Positions 18,437 to 27,409 of a stretch of 64,000 nt of DNA are shown here, in pieces. The DNA is taken from the NCBI RefSeq assembly GCF_900169485.1, contig NZ_LT821227.1:434001-498000 (forward strand). The letters are read 5' to 3'. Each line of letters starts with the position of its first letter. Position 1 is the first letter of the stretch. The stretch comes from Phoenicibacter congonensis. Its GTDB lineage: Bacteria; Actinomycetota; Coriobacteriia; Coriobacteriales; Eggerthellaceae. The position numbers were made by a program, and so were the translations under genes. The notes beneath the pieces were generated by a model that worked only from the letters and a program-made list of their open reading frames with translations, was not told the DNA's origin and searched no databases.

Positions 18437-18441
18437 GGTCT

Positions 18442-19026
18442 TTAGGCCTCCTTGGCAAATTTAAAACCTGCATGAAATGCTCTCAGGTTTGCATCGATTG
18501 TTTTTGGAGGAACGCGCTTTGAGATCACTTCTTCCCAAACTTTTTTGTCGAAGTTAAGGCGCGTTGCAAGTGCTCCCAGAAGAACCACGTTCACTGATTT
18601 AAAAGTCGCGACTTCTTCTGCAATTGAAACGGCAGGAATGACAACTGCTCCTACTTCATCCATTTTTTGTTCCAAATTCTTTGGCATTGATGCTTTTCCA
18701 GTGAGAACTGGCAGTGGTTTGATTGATTCATCTGCCACGAGCAAGTAGCCACCTTCTTTTAGGAAAGACACGTTTCTTAGAGCCTCCGTCATTTCAAAAG
18801 AAACGACGCAATCGGCACATCCCGAGTCGGCAACCATTGATTTTACAGGCTCTGTTCCAAATCGAACAACTGTGTTTACGGCACCACCGCGCTGCGACAT
18901 ACCATGAATTTCAGAAACTTTTACGTCATATCCCGAGGCAAGTGCGCAACGAGCCAAAAGATCAGCTGCAAGAATTGTGCCTTGACCGCCAACTCCGCAT
19001 AAAACAACAGTGGTTGTGTTTGCCAT
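18442..19026 (-). CDS. iorB: Indolepyruvate ferredoxin oxidoreductase, beta subunit
   Basis: Gamma-type (POR_C-like) subunit of the aryl-pyruvate:ferredoxin oxidoreductase that decarboxylates indole-, phenyl- or p-hydroxyphenyl-pyruvate to the acyl-CoA. 194 residues; begins VVLCGVGGQGT, then SEIHGMSQRGGAVNT, both family hallmarks. ATG at 19026 with AAGGTGA upstream is chosen; the frame extends further into iorA. It begins one base after the iorA stop, so the subunits are coupled. Confidence 0.95.
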   Translation of the reverse strand: MANTTTVVLCGVGGQGTILAADLLARCALASGYDVKVSEIHGMSQRGGAVNTVVRFGTEPVKSMVADSGCADCVVSFEMTEALRNVSFLKEGGYLLVADESIKPLPVLTGKASMPKNLEQKMDEVGAVVIPAVSIAEEVATFKSVNVVLLGALATRLNFDKKVWEEVISKRVPPKTIDANLRAFHAGFKFAKEA

Positions 19027-19027
19027 G

Positions 19028-20770
19028 TTATTCACCTTGCCCTTCTGTGCTAACAATCGCTTTAAAAGCGCAATATTGTTCGCATTGCCCGCAGCCGATG
19101 CATTGCTGGGCATCAATCATTGCGTGACCATCACTTTCGTTCTTTGCGATGGCGGGGCAACCAAGGGTTGTGCAAACGCCGCAAGCTGTGCAATCGTTAG
19201 TTACTGCATATGCAGGTTTGCGTTTTCTTTCAAGCAGAACGCAAGGGCTCTTGAAAATCAACACCGAAAGTTCATCGGATTTCGTTGCTTCCTTGAGCGC
19301 TTTTCTCACGTCTTTCATGTTGTTAGGGTTAATGGTGCGAACGTCTGTTACACCAATCGCTTTCACGATTCCTTCCAAATCGAGTTCCCGTGTTGGTCTC
19401 TCTTGAAGTGTTTTTCCATTAAACGGATTGCCTTGGCGACCTGTCATTGCTGTTGTGCGATTGTCGAGCACGCAAATTGTGCCTTTGCCCTGGTTGTAAA
19501 CGGTGCTAATTATAGATGACAAACCGGAGTGAGCAAATGTTGAGTCACCAATTACTGCGACGACAGGGCGATGCTCAGTGTCTTTTAGCGCCAACTCAAA
19601 GCCGTGAGACATTGAGACTGAAGCGCCCATGTCTACGCATGTGTCCATCGCAGCAAGAGGCGGCAGAGCTCCAAGTGTGTAGCACCCAATGTCGCCTGTG
19701 ACAATTGCTTTCAAGCGTGACAGTTCTTTGAAGACTAGACGATGTGGGCATCCTGCGCACAATGCAGGGGGACGACCTGGCAAATCTCCTGGAGTCTCTT
19801 GAAAGTCTGGTGATTCTAAACAAAATGCATCTCGGATGAGACGAGGGCTGAGCTCTCCGTCCCTTTTAAGCTCGCCTGGGAATTCGGCAACTTTAATGCC
19901 AAGCCCTCGAACGGCTTCTGTTAAATAGGTTGAGGACTCTTCAATCACATACAAACAATCGACCTTTGATGCGAAGTCCTCCAGTGTTTTTTTAGGCAGT
20001 GGGTAGGTGCATCCCAGTTTAAAGACCGACGCGTTTGGAAGTGCTTCGATGACATGTTGGTATGTTGCACCTGCACAAACCACGCCGATTGCAGTGTCGT
20101 TGAAATCGACTTGGTTGAACTCACAAGTTTCAGCCCAGTTCTGTAGTTTTTCAATTCTTTCCAGCTGAACTTTTCTGCGTGGTTTTGCAAAAGCTGGCAT
20201 CATTACCCATTTTTGTGGGTTGCTTTCATATTCCTTTAATTCTATTTCGTCACGCTCGCCTTTTTCGACAGGTGTTTTTGTGTGAGAAACTCGAACCGAT
20301 GAGCGAATGAAGAATGGCACGTCGAATTCTTCGGAAAGGTCGAACGCTTTCTTTGTGAATTCGAGAGCCTCTTTTGAGTCGGCAGGGTCGAGCATAGGAA
20401 TGTGAGCCGCTTGTGCATAGTAATGGGAGTCTTGTTCGTTTTGTGAGGAATACATTCCAGGGTCGTCAGCCGCGAGAATTACGAACCCGCCGCCAACACC
20501 TGTGTAGGCTGCAGTGAAAATTGGATCCGCAGCGACATTCACGCCAACGTGTTTCATTGTCGACAAAACGCGTGCACCTGCAGCCGAGGCGCCAAGTCCA
20601 ACTTCGACGGCGACTTTTTCGTTCACGCACCACTAAGCATACACTCCGTCTTTTTTTGCAAAGTTCTCAAGTGTTTCAGTTGAAGGCGTTCCAGGATAGG
20701 CAACACCAATTCGGCATCCTGCTTCCCATGCGCCTTGTGCGATTGCTTCATTTCCTGAAAGTAATTCCAT
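19028..20770 (-). CDS. iorA: Indolepyruvate ferredoxin oxidoreductase, alpha subunit, interrupted by TAG
   Basis: Large catalytic subunit: TPP-dependent, with a C-terminal pair of clusters (CTACGVCTTLGCP and CIGCGQCEQYC). From ATG 20770 the family N-terminus is intact (MELLSGNEAIAQGAWEAG, GVAYPGTPSTET), but codon 46 is TAG; homologues have a sense codon such as Gln here, before WxVNEKVA. The frame continues without shift for 534 more codons: GDIGCYTLGALPP and GDSTFAHSGL (TPP site) are present. Options are a recent nonsense mutation (CAG to TAG is one transition), a sequencing error, readthrough, or restart at the GTG six bases later (20626, giving 532 residues). TAG ends many other genes here, so the code is not reassigned. 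AAAGGAG precedes the ATG. Confidence 0.85.
20633..20635 (-). other. In-frame amber codon in iorA
   Basis: Minus-strand TAG between VYA (codons 43-45) and WCVNEKVAVEV. Coding identity to the family resumes at once on the far side in the same frame, so it is a single-codon interruption. Confidence 0.85.
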
Positions 20771-21010
20771 CTTTCTCCTTTATATACTCCTTTTCAAGCG
20801 TCATTTCGCCTTGCTCTATTTTAGTTAAAGCCACTAACAGCAATAAACGATTTTGCCAACTATTTTGTGAGCAACATTAGAGTCTGTGTGTGGAGTTTTG
20901 CTTTGATAATTGTGACAAGTTGTCCAGCACGCATGCGTGATGGTGTTAAATCGTTTGGGCTTGGAGTTTAGCTTGGGTTTTTTGACAGTGGTTTACTGAT
21001 AATAATTGAA
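20771..21010 (-). promoter_or_regulatory. Leader of iorA with AGGAGTATATA and palindromes
   Basis: Immediately upstream of iorA the minus strand reads AGGAGTATATA (20791-20781) followed by a second AAAGGAG. Further up are GACAA-G-TTGTC (20914-20924) and the perfect 12-bp palindrome CACGCATGCGTG (20928-20939), candidate operators. With the terminator at 21011-21046, these elements account for most of the 423-bp gap; no gene is seen. Confidence 0.4.
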
Positions 21011-21046
21011 TTTAAAATAGCGCCAGGCATGGTTGCTTGGCGCTAT
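21011..21046 (-). terminator. Terminator of the paaI-paaK-ACT run
   Basis: ATAGCGCCA (21017-21025) pairs with TGGCGCTAT (21038-21046), nine perfect pairs; on the minus strand TTTTAAATT follows. It separates the second paaK-ACT unit from iorA. Confidence 0.8.
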
Positions 21047-21193
21047 CGCTATCGCGCTGTTAAAAATCTGTTTGTTGCTTGCTTTTTCCGAGTGTGGTTG
21101 CAGGCAAATTAAAGACTGAACGACAAATCAAGCTCGACAGCTTTTCTTGGCTCTCACAGGGAAATGCGTTGACACTTTTGTAGCCGCAAAAAG

Positions 21194-21619
21194 TTAATCG
21201 ACTTCATAAATTTCTTTTGCTTGAACTGGACTAAACCCTGCTTCGGCTAGCATTTTCTCTACTGACGCATCTGAAACCTTGAGGATGTCTACGGCTGTTC
21301 CTTCTTTAATTGAGATGCAGTAGCCATATTCAACATTTATGCTGTGCTCGTCGAGGTATTCAAGTAAATCGGCAAGCCCGCCTGGATGATCGGGCACTTT
21401 AACTGCCAAAACGTCGGTTACCGCAGCGCGCCATCCTTCTGCCTTTAAAGCTTCGGCAGTCTTTTTTGGGCGGTCGCAAAGAACTCGAACAACGCCAAAG
21501 TCTTGCGTGTCTGCCAAAAACAGGGCACTCATGTTTGAACCTGTGTTGCTCACAGCGCGAGTTGCTGCTGCAAGTCTTCCACTTTCATTTTCGAGAAAAA
21601 TTGATAACTGCGAAATCAT
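21194..21619 (-). CDS. Tandem ACT-domain protein (copy 2)
   Basis: Two ACT domains in about 141 residues, paralogous to the protein at 18026-18436 and in the same relation to a paaK gene. The start may be ATG 21619 or ATG 21628; AAAGGAGG sits ten bases before the first and only one base before the second, so 21619 is preferred. It begins 16 bases after paaK copy 2. Probably an amino-acid sensor for aromatic 2-oxo-acid metabolism. Confidence 0.87.
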   Translation of the reverse strand: MISQLSIFLENESGRLAAATRAVSNTGSNMSALFLADTQDFGVVRVLCDRPKKTAEALKAEGWRAAVTDVLAVKVPDHPGGLADLLEYLDEHSINVEYGYCISIKEGTAVDILKVSDASVEKMLAEAGFSPVQAKEIYEVD

Positions 21620-21635
21620 TAGTTTCATGCCTCCT

Positions 21636-22931
21636 TTATCTCAAGTCAATAATGCGCTTGGCTTTGCCTTCACTGCGTTCAATTGTTTTTGGTTCTACCA
21701 ATTTGATGTCAACCGACACTTGCAAGTTGCTCTTGAGTTCAGAACCTAAACGGCGCTTGAGTTCTTCAAGTTTGCGAATCTCATCGAATGGGAAGTCATG
21801 TACAGTTTCAACGCGCAATTCAACATGGTCAAGTGAGCCGCGGGTTGTGAGAATGATTTGATATTGAGTTGCAATCTCGGGGAATGACGTGAGAACTTGC
21901 TCAATTTGAGATGGGAACACGTTGACACCTCGAATAATCAACATGTCGTCGGTGCGTCCAATAATCTTGTCGATTCTGCGGTGTGTGCGTCCGCATGCGC
22001 ATTGCTCGCTGATTATGCGTGTGATGTCTCGTGTGCGATAGCGAACAAGTGGGCAGCACTCGCGTGTTAGGGTTGTAAAGACGAGTTCACCATATTCGCC
22101 GTCGGCCACAGGCTGCAGTGTTTCTGGATCAATGATTTCTGCATAGAAGTGGTCTTCTGCCAAATGCAATCCGCCTAATTCGCTGCATTCAAATGCTACA
22201 CCTGGCCCCATTACTTCAGAAAGTCCATAAATGTCGCAATATTGGATGCCAAGTTTTTCGGCAATTTCATCGCGCATGCCCTGGCTACAAGGTTCTGCAC
22301 CAAAAATGCCTGCTTTGAGTTTTAAGTCTTTCTTTGGGTCAATTCCCATCTCAATTGCAGTGTCTGCAATTAAGAGTGCATATGAAGGAGTACAACAAAG
22401 AATTGTTGTGCCCATGTCTTTCATCATTTGAATTTGGCGCTTCGTGTTGCCTGATGATGTTGGAATGACTGTGCATCCAGCTGTTTCTCCACCATAATGT
22501 GCGCCAAGGCCGCCAGTGAATAAACCATAGCCATAGGAGACTTGCATAGTTGAGTTCTCGTCGCCGCCAACCATTGCGATTCCACGGGCGAAGCACTCAC
22601 CCCAGTGTTTTAAGTCATTTGCTGTGCACCCAACAACTGTGGCTTGCCCAGTGGTACCAGAAGATGCATGAATGCGAGCAACTTTGCTGCGTGGGACTGC
22701 GAACAGCCCGTCAGGGTAGTTGTCGCGCATGTCTTGTTTTAAAACAAAAGGAAACTTTGTGATGTCCTCGAGTGATTTTAAATCGCCAGGTTCAATTCCG
22801 GCATCGTTAAACGATTTTTTATAAAATGGCACGTTGTCATATGAATATTGAACACACCATTTCATTCTGTCGAGTTGCAATTTTCGCAGCTCTTCACGTG
22901 GCATCGTTTCGATTTTTTCGTCGTAGAACAC
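21636..22931 (-). CDS. paaK: Phenylacetate-CoA ligase family protein (copy 2)
   Basis: 431-residue AMP-forming ligase. ATP loop HASSGTTGQATVV (about residues 88-100), CDIYGLSEVMG (about 234-244) and RYRTRDITR are present. GTG start with AAGGA four bases upstream. It lies between a PaaI-type thioesterase gene and ACT copy 2. Two diverged ligases flank iorAB in this region, which suggests different acid specificities, for example phenylacetate and indoleacetate; this is inference. Confidence 0.92.
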   Translation of the reverse strand: MFYDEKIETMPREELRKLQLDRMKWCVQYSYDNVPFYKKSFNDAGIEPGDLKSLEDITKFPFVLKQDMRDNYPDGLFAVPRSKVARIHASSGTTGQATVVGCTANDLKHWGECFARGIAMVGGDENSTMQVSYGYGLFTGGLGAHYGGETAGCTVIPTSSGNTKRQIQMMKDMGTTILCCTPSYALLIADTAIEMGIDPKKDLKLKAGIFGAEPCSQGMRDEIAEKLGIQYCDIYGLSEVMGPGVAFECSELGGLHLAEDHFYAEIIDPETLQPVADGEYGELVFTTLTRECCPLVRYRTRDITRIISEQCACGRTHRRIDKIIGRTDDMLIIRGVNVFPSQIEQVLTSFPEIATQYQIILTTRGSLDHVELRVETVHDFPFDEIRKLEELKRRLGSELKSNLQVSVDIKLVEPKTIERSEGKAKRIIDLR

Positions 22932-23021
22932 CTTGTCCTTCTTTCCGTTTTTCCTTTAGCTTTCCTTATGTTCGCATTGGCTAACCTCATGCGAGCGTTT
23001 TAATTATTGCACCATTTTTCT

Positions 23022-23429
23022 CTAAACATGCGCAATAGTTGCTGTAACGCGGGCGATTTTTCTGTCTAGGTCGTCGGTGATTAGGCAACGATAAAAACCA
23101 AGCCTGCGCCCTTCTTTGTCAACATTTGCCTCAGCGATTAGTTTTTTACCTTTTGGGGCAGAGAGATATTCGATGTTGATGTTCACGGAAACGCTTGCAT
23201 CTTGTTCAATTGCTGATGCAGTGACAATCGCAAAATCGGCTAGTGTAAAAATTGCACCGCCCATTACGCTGCCTTTTTCGTTCAGGTGTTTTTCCTCTAT
23301 ATCAAATTCACACACAGAATGTCCAACTCCAACCTCTGTCAATCGACATCCGACAACATCGTTAGCAAAATGATCGTTAGAAAACTTTTTCTGAACGTCT
23401 TCTAGTGTTGCATCTTTTGTAAAAAGCAT
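23022..23429 (-). CDS. PaaI-family hotdog thioesterase
   Basis: 135 residues with the hotdog pattern: HLNEKGSVMGGAIFTLADFA (about residues 48-67, with the conserved Asn and Gly-Gly) and VNINIEYLSAPKGK. It would release free acids from arylacetyl-CoA or other acyl-CoAs. It lies 90 bases upstream of paaK copy 2 on the same strand; a small TCGCAT/ATGCGA hairpin lies between them. The likely role is CoA recycling in aryl-acid metabolism. Confidence 0.88.
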   Translation of the reverse strand: MLFTKDATLEDVQKKFSNDHFANDVVGCRLTEVGVGHSVCEFDIEEKHLNEKGSVMGGAIFTLADFAIVTASAIEQDASVSVNINIEYLSAPKGKKLIAEANVDKEGRRLGFYRCLITDDLDRKIARVTATIAHV

Positions 23430-23712
23430 TACTTACCACTCATCTCCTTGTTGAAAATCCACACCACGTTAATTGAGTAACGTTTTATTTTTTACACTAT
23501 TGCAACGATTGAAAGTTTGTTTTGAAGTTATCGTGGTCACTGTTCACACATTTGTTACTATGACGGGAAAAGAATTGCTTTAAAGATTATTTAGCTGTTG
23601 CTTCAGTTCGGTACTAGTTGCGGCGGTTTTAGATGGCGAAAATTTTATCTTTTGCGTGAACTATTGGCTCGCAACAGGACTTCTGGTGGTAGTTACAAAA
23701 GGGGGAAGGACT

Positions 23713-24888
23713 ATGGATTTTTACATTAGAGCGCTTGAGCTAAAAGATGAAACAATAGCTAACAGGCGACGCATTCATGAAAATGCTGAAACTGGCCTTA
23801 ATCTTCCAAAAACTGTTTCATTCGTTAAGCAAAAACTCGAGGAGTGCGGCATTGAAGCAATGCCATGTGGCAAGGGTTTAACTTTCACTTTAGGCAAGGG
23901 TGGCAAATGTATTTTGCTTCGTGCCGACATGGATGCTCTTCCTATGCGAGAGGAAAGTGGGCTTTCTTTTGCATCCAAGTCGGGGACCGAATGTCATGCA
24001 TGTGGACATGATTTCCACACAGCAATGCTAATCACGGCCGCACGCATGTTAAAAGAAAGTGAAGATGATCTGCAGGGAACAGTGAAGTTTATGTTTCAGC
24101 CTGCAGAAGAAACTTTTGAGGGTGCAAAAAACATGATTGAAGCTGGCGTTTTGGAGGACCCTCATGTTGATGTTGCGCTAGCCTACCACGTTTCTCCTGG
24201 AAAAATGCCAGTCGGGATTTATATGTATAACGACAGTGGAACAATGATGAATTCCGTTGATGGTTTTAGGATTGAGGTCACTGGCCAGGGCTCGCATGGT
24301 GCCTACCCTCAAAATTCTATAGATCCAATAAATGCATTAGTTCACATTTTTAATGCTCTAGAGGCAGTTGTTTCTCGCGAAGTTGATCCATCTAAGTCGT
24401 GCGTGATGACAATTGGGCAAATCCATTCAGGGCTTGCGAACAATGTTATTCCTGAGTCGGGCTTCATGGAAGGATCCATTCGCACAAACGATGCTTCATC
24501 TCGAGACATTCTCGTGCGCAGAATGAAAGAGGTTGCCGAGAAAATAGCTTGCGCATTCGGTGCAACTGCAAAGGTGACTATGCTTTCAGAAGTGCCCCCA
24601 CTCGTTTGTGATCCAGAGCTAACAAAAGCGATGGTTAAATATATGAGCGAAATGAACGTTGAAGGAATGCAGCCCTATCCTGGGATTTCTGCTTCTGCTT
24701 CCGAAGATTTTGCTGTTGTCGCTGAAAAAGTTCCTTCTGTTTTTATGTATTTATCGGCAGGCTACATGGATGAGCGTGGAGATTTTCCTGCACACAATCC
24801 TAAAGTGCAATTCAATGAAGATGTTTGTCCAATCGGCTCAGCTTGCCTTGCAGAATGCGCAACTCGTTGGCTTGCTGATAATAAATGA
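23713..24888 (+). CDS. M20-family amidohydrolase
   Basis: Zinc metallopeptidase of the N-acyl-amino-acid / hippurate hydrolase type (M20D), 391 residues, cytoplasmic. Metal ligands: HACGHDFHTAML near residue 98, the catalytic PAEETFEGA near 131, and HVSPG; the dimerisation domain contains GSHGAYP. Start ATG 23713 chosen because a GGGGGAAGGA site precedes it and earlier residues do not fit the family. The stop is four bases from that of the convergent LuxR gene. The natural substrate is unknown; IAA-amino-acid and acetyl-diaminopimelate hydrolases belong to the same group. Confidence 0.92.
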   Translation: MDFYIRALELKDETIANRRRIHENAETGLNLPKTVSFVKQKLEECGIEAMPCGKGLTFTLGKGGKCILLRADMDALPMREESGLSFASKSGTECHACGHDFHTAMLITAARMLKESEDDLQGTVKFMFQPAEETFEGAKNMIEAGVLEDPHVDVALAYHVSPGKMPVGIYMYNDSGTMMNSVDGFRIEVTGQGSHGAYPQNSIDPINALVHIFNALEAVVSREVDPSKSCVMTIGQIHSGLANNVIPESGFMEGSIRTNDASSRDILVRRMKEVAEKIACAFGATAKVTMLSEVPPLVCDPELTKAMVKYMSEMNVEGMQPYPGISASASEDFAVVAEKVPSVFMYLSAGYMDERGDFPAHNPKVQFNEDVCPIGSACLAECATRWLADNK

Positions 24889-24892
24889 GTGC

Positions 24893-25858
24893 TTAAGCAT
24901 CTTTCCAAAAGTCGCTAATGAGGTGTTTTCTGTTTGAACATTTTGTTTTTTTCAAAATGTGTCGCACATGCACTTTAACTGTGTTGTAGGAAATACAAAG
25001 AGAAGAGGCTATGTTGCTGTTGTCTTTTCCGTCAAGAATGAGTCGCAAAACATCTTCTTCCCTTTCGCTTAGTTTGTGTTTTAGAGAATATTGCGTGATG
25101 CTTTCTGGCACTTTTGTCGCGATTACGCTTGATGCTATTACCGGCGGTTTTTTGTAGCGAGACAACAAAATTCTGACTGCATCGATGCAAAAGAATGTGG
25201 CGCATGAAAGAGCTAGCAGCTCTTCTGCATAATTTCGTTCCGATCCAAATGCAAGAACTTCGCTTCCGATGGAGGGGTAGGCAAATACAATAAATGTTAG
25301 ATAATCTTCAAACACAACGAGGGCGTTTAAAATCAACACTGCCCAAAACAGATATCTAAAATGATAAATTCTTGTCACAGTTTCCTTTTGTTTGCTGATT
25401 TTCCACAAAAAGAATGAATAAAGAAGAATGAAGTAAATGAAAATCGCTCGAACTGTGTAGAAAGCAAACCGTTGTTCTGGTGAGTCAGGGATTAACGCAA
25501 GCACCAACAAACTTAAAGCTACAAAAAAGTAGAGCGGTGCGATTTTAAAATAGCTTCCTTTCTGGTTGATGATGTTGTGCATCAGCAGCCAAAGAAACCC
25601 AATGTAGCCAAGGCTGGTCAAGATTGACACGAGTGAGCGAATTGGAAGATAGATTGAATTGTCTATGTTAAAACCTGTTGTAACGAGCAGCGAATCTTGA
25701 AAAATGATGACAACGTCAAGAAAATAAAAGAAGAGAGACAGCGCCGCAAACAACATCGTCTTTCTTTGCGACACAATCCAAGCGCTAAAACACACTGCAC
25801 TGCTGGTTACGCTGAGGATTATCACAGTTATTGTCGCGTAGAACAGTAGCAGATTCAT
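24893..25858 (-). CDS. Membrane-anchored LuxR-type regulator
   Basis: 321 residues: an N-terminal half with about seven hydrophobic helices (residues 1-240), a short linker, and a C-terminal LuxR helix-turn-helix (LSEREEDVLRLILDGK and ISYNTVKVHVRHILKK, about 257-315). This layout is typical of the expanded LuxR family of Eggerthellaceae. ATG 25858 has GAAGG upstream; ATG 25873 lacks a site. Divergent from arcA with a perfect inverted repeat between them, so it probably controls arginine catabolism or itself. The ligand is unknown. Confidence 0.9.
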   Translation of the reverse strand: MNLLLFYATITVIILSVTSSAVCFSAWIVSQRKTMLFAALSLFFYFLDVVIIFQDSLLVTTGFNIDNSIYLPIRSLVSILTSLGYIGFLWLLMHNIINQKGSYFKIAPLYFFVALSLLVLALIPDSPEQRFAFYTVRAIFIYFILLYSFFLWKISKQKETVTRIYHFRYLFWAVLILNALVVFEDYLTFIVFAYPSIGSEVLAFGSERNYAEELLALSCATFFCIDAVRILLSRYKKPPVIASSVIATKVPESITQYSLKHKLSEREEDVLRLILDGKDNSNIASSLCISYNTVKVHVRHILKKTKCSNRKHLISDFWKDA

Positions 25859-25878
25859 CTTAACGCCTTCCATAACAC

Positions 25879-25928
25879 TTTGGTATTAGTTAGGAGTTAT
25901 ATCCACCACCTATGTAAATAATACCAAA
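25879..25928. promoter_or_regulatory. Perfect 10-bp inverted repeat, likely LuxR operator
   Basis: TTTGGTATTA (25879-25888) and TAATACCAAA (25919-25928) are exact reverse complements with centres 40 bp apart, close to four helical turns. They sit just upstream of the LuxR gene in the divergent region shared with arcA. Confidence 0.6.
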
Positions 25929-26110
25929 ATACATCTTCAGTAACCCCACAACTGCAAAAACTTCCGAAGATTGCCCCCAAAACTCAAATATAAAAGATTA
26001 AACGCATCGTACAAAGGCAATTGCGCGCACTAATTCTAGGTTTGTCTGTTTATTTCTTCGATGCAAATGTTCGTTTGTTAAATCAGTTATTTGAATGGAA
26101 AGGGGATGTA

Positions 26111-27322
26111 ATGTCAGGTATTAACGTCAAGAGTGAAATTCAGCAACTCAAAAAAGTTCTTCTTCACCGTCCTGGCAAAGAACTTCTCAACCTCACGCCT
26201 GATACTCTTGAGGAATTGCTGTTCGACGATATTCCATTTTTGAAAGTTGCACAAGATGAGCATGACGAATTTGCTCAAGTGTTGCGAGATAATGGCGTGG
26301 AAGTTGTCTATTTGGAAGACCTCATGGCCGAGACTCTCAAGGGAAATCCAGATTTAAAGAAGCAATTCTTAGAGCAGTTTATTGCTGAAGCGGGTGTTTC
26401 TGAGAAGCGCTTGGTTGAAGCATGTTATGAACTTCTTGATGCAATTGAATGCGAAAAAGAACTCGTTTTGAAGACAATGGAAGGCGTCAATGTTGATGAG
26501 CTAGATTTGGATGAGTCGAATTTGTTGTCGGCGCTCACACAGGAAGAATCGCGACTTGTGATCAATCCAATGCCAAATTTATATTTCACGCGAGATCCGT
26601 TTGCAAGCATTGGAAATGGCGTTTCAATCAATCACATGTATTCAGTCACACGCAATCGCGAGACTATTTATGCGGAATATATTTTTAAATATCATCCAGA
26701 TTACAAAGACGTTCCGCAGTATTACGACAGATATGCTGATGTTCACATTGAGGGTGGCGACATCCTAAACATCAACGACCATGTCCTTGCGATTGGTATT
26801 TCGCAGCGCACCCAGGCTGCTGCAATTGACAAAATTGCCGAAAAGATTTTTGATGCTGAGTCTTCTTCCATCGACACGATTTTGGCGTTTGACATTCCAA
26901 ACAATCGCGCGATGATGCACCTCGACACTGTTTTCACTCAAATTGACGTCGATAAATTTACAATTCACCCAGGAATTATGGGAACGCTCACTGTGTTTGA
27001 GTTGAAAAAAGTCGATGGCGTAGTCGAAGTTAGCAAGATCGAAGACACTCTTGAAAATGTTTTGGGTAAATATCTCGAATGTGAAGTGAAACTCATTCCT
27101 TGTGGCGCAGGCAACCGAATTGCTGCAGAGCGCGAGCAGTGGAACGATGGCTCTAACACCCTTTGCATCGCTCCTGGTACAGTTGTTGTTTATGACAGAA
27201 ACGATGTCACTAACGAAGTCTTAAGAGACCACGGAATCACAGTTCTCGAAATTTCAAGTGCTGAACTTTCGCGTGGGCGCGGCGGCCCACGTTGCATGAG
27301 CATGCCTCTTGTGCGCGGATAG
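26111..27322 (+). CDS. arcA: Arginine deiminase
   Basis: Converts arginine to citrulline and ammonia, first step of the ATP-yielding deiminase pathway. 403 residues. Motifs: NLYFTRDPF (about 157-165), HIEGGDIL with the catalytic Glu and Asp, HLDTVFT with the catalytic His, and GGPRCMSMPL with the nucleophilic Cys near the C-terminus. ATG at 26111 has AAAGGGG upstream; the longer frame lacks support. Followed by arcD. Ornithine carbamoyltransferase and carbamate kinase, needed to complete the pathway, are not in the window. Confidence 0.98.
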   Translation: MSGINVKSEIQQLKKVLLHRPGKELLNLTPDTLEELLFDDIPFLKVAQDEHDEFAQVLRDNGVEVVYLEDLMAETLKGNPDLKKQFLEQFIAEAGVSEKRLVEACYELLDAIECEKELVLKTMEGVNVDELDLDESNLLSALTQEESRLVINPMPNLYFTRDPFASIGNGVSINHMYSVTRNRETIYAEYIFKYHPDYKDVPQYYDRYADVHIEGGDILNINDHVLAIGISQRTQAAAIDKIAEKIFDAESSSIDTILAFDIPNNRAMMHLDTVFTQIDVDKFTIHPGIMGTLTVFELKKVDGVVEVSKIEDTLENVLGKYLECEVKLIPCGAGNRIAAEREQWNDGSNTLCIAPGTVVVYDRNDVTNEVLRDHGITVLEISSAELSRGRGGPRCMSMPLVRG

Positions 27323-27356
27323 GGCGCCGAGCAGGCTTTTGAATTCGAAGGTGTAG

Positions 27357-27380
27357 TCTGGCGGGAGAAATTCCGCCAGA
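27357..27380 (+). other. Intercistronic hairpin between arcA and arcD
   Basis: TCTGGCGG (27357-27364) pairs perfectly with CCGCCAGA (27373-27380) around an eight-base loop. AAAACACG, not a T run, follows, so it is more likely an mRNA-stabilising or processing structure than a full terminator. Confidence 0.6.
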
Positions 27381-27409
27381 AAACACGCTAAGAAGGGAAA
27401 GGATCGATT

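Noticed and set aside
19028-20770. Reassignment of TAG to an amino acid in this organism
   Set aside because: TAG is the normal stop of trpC, trpB, trpA and many other genes here, so the iorA amber is a local event.
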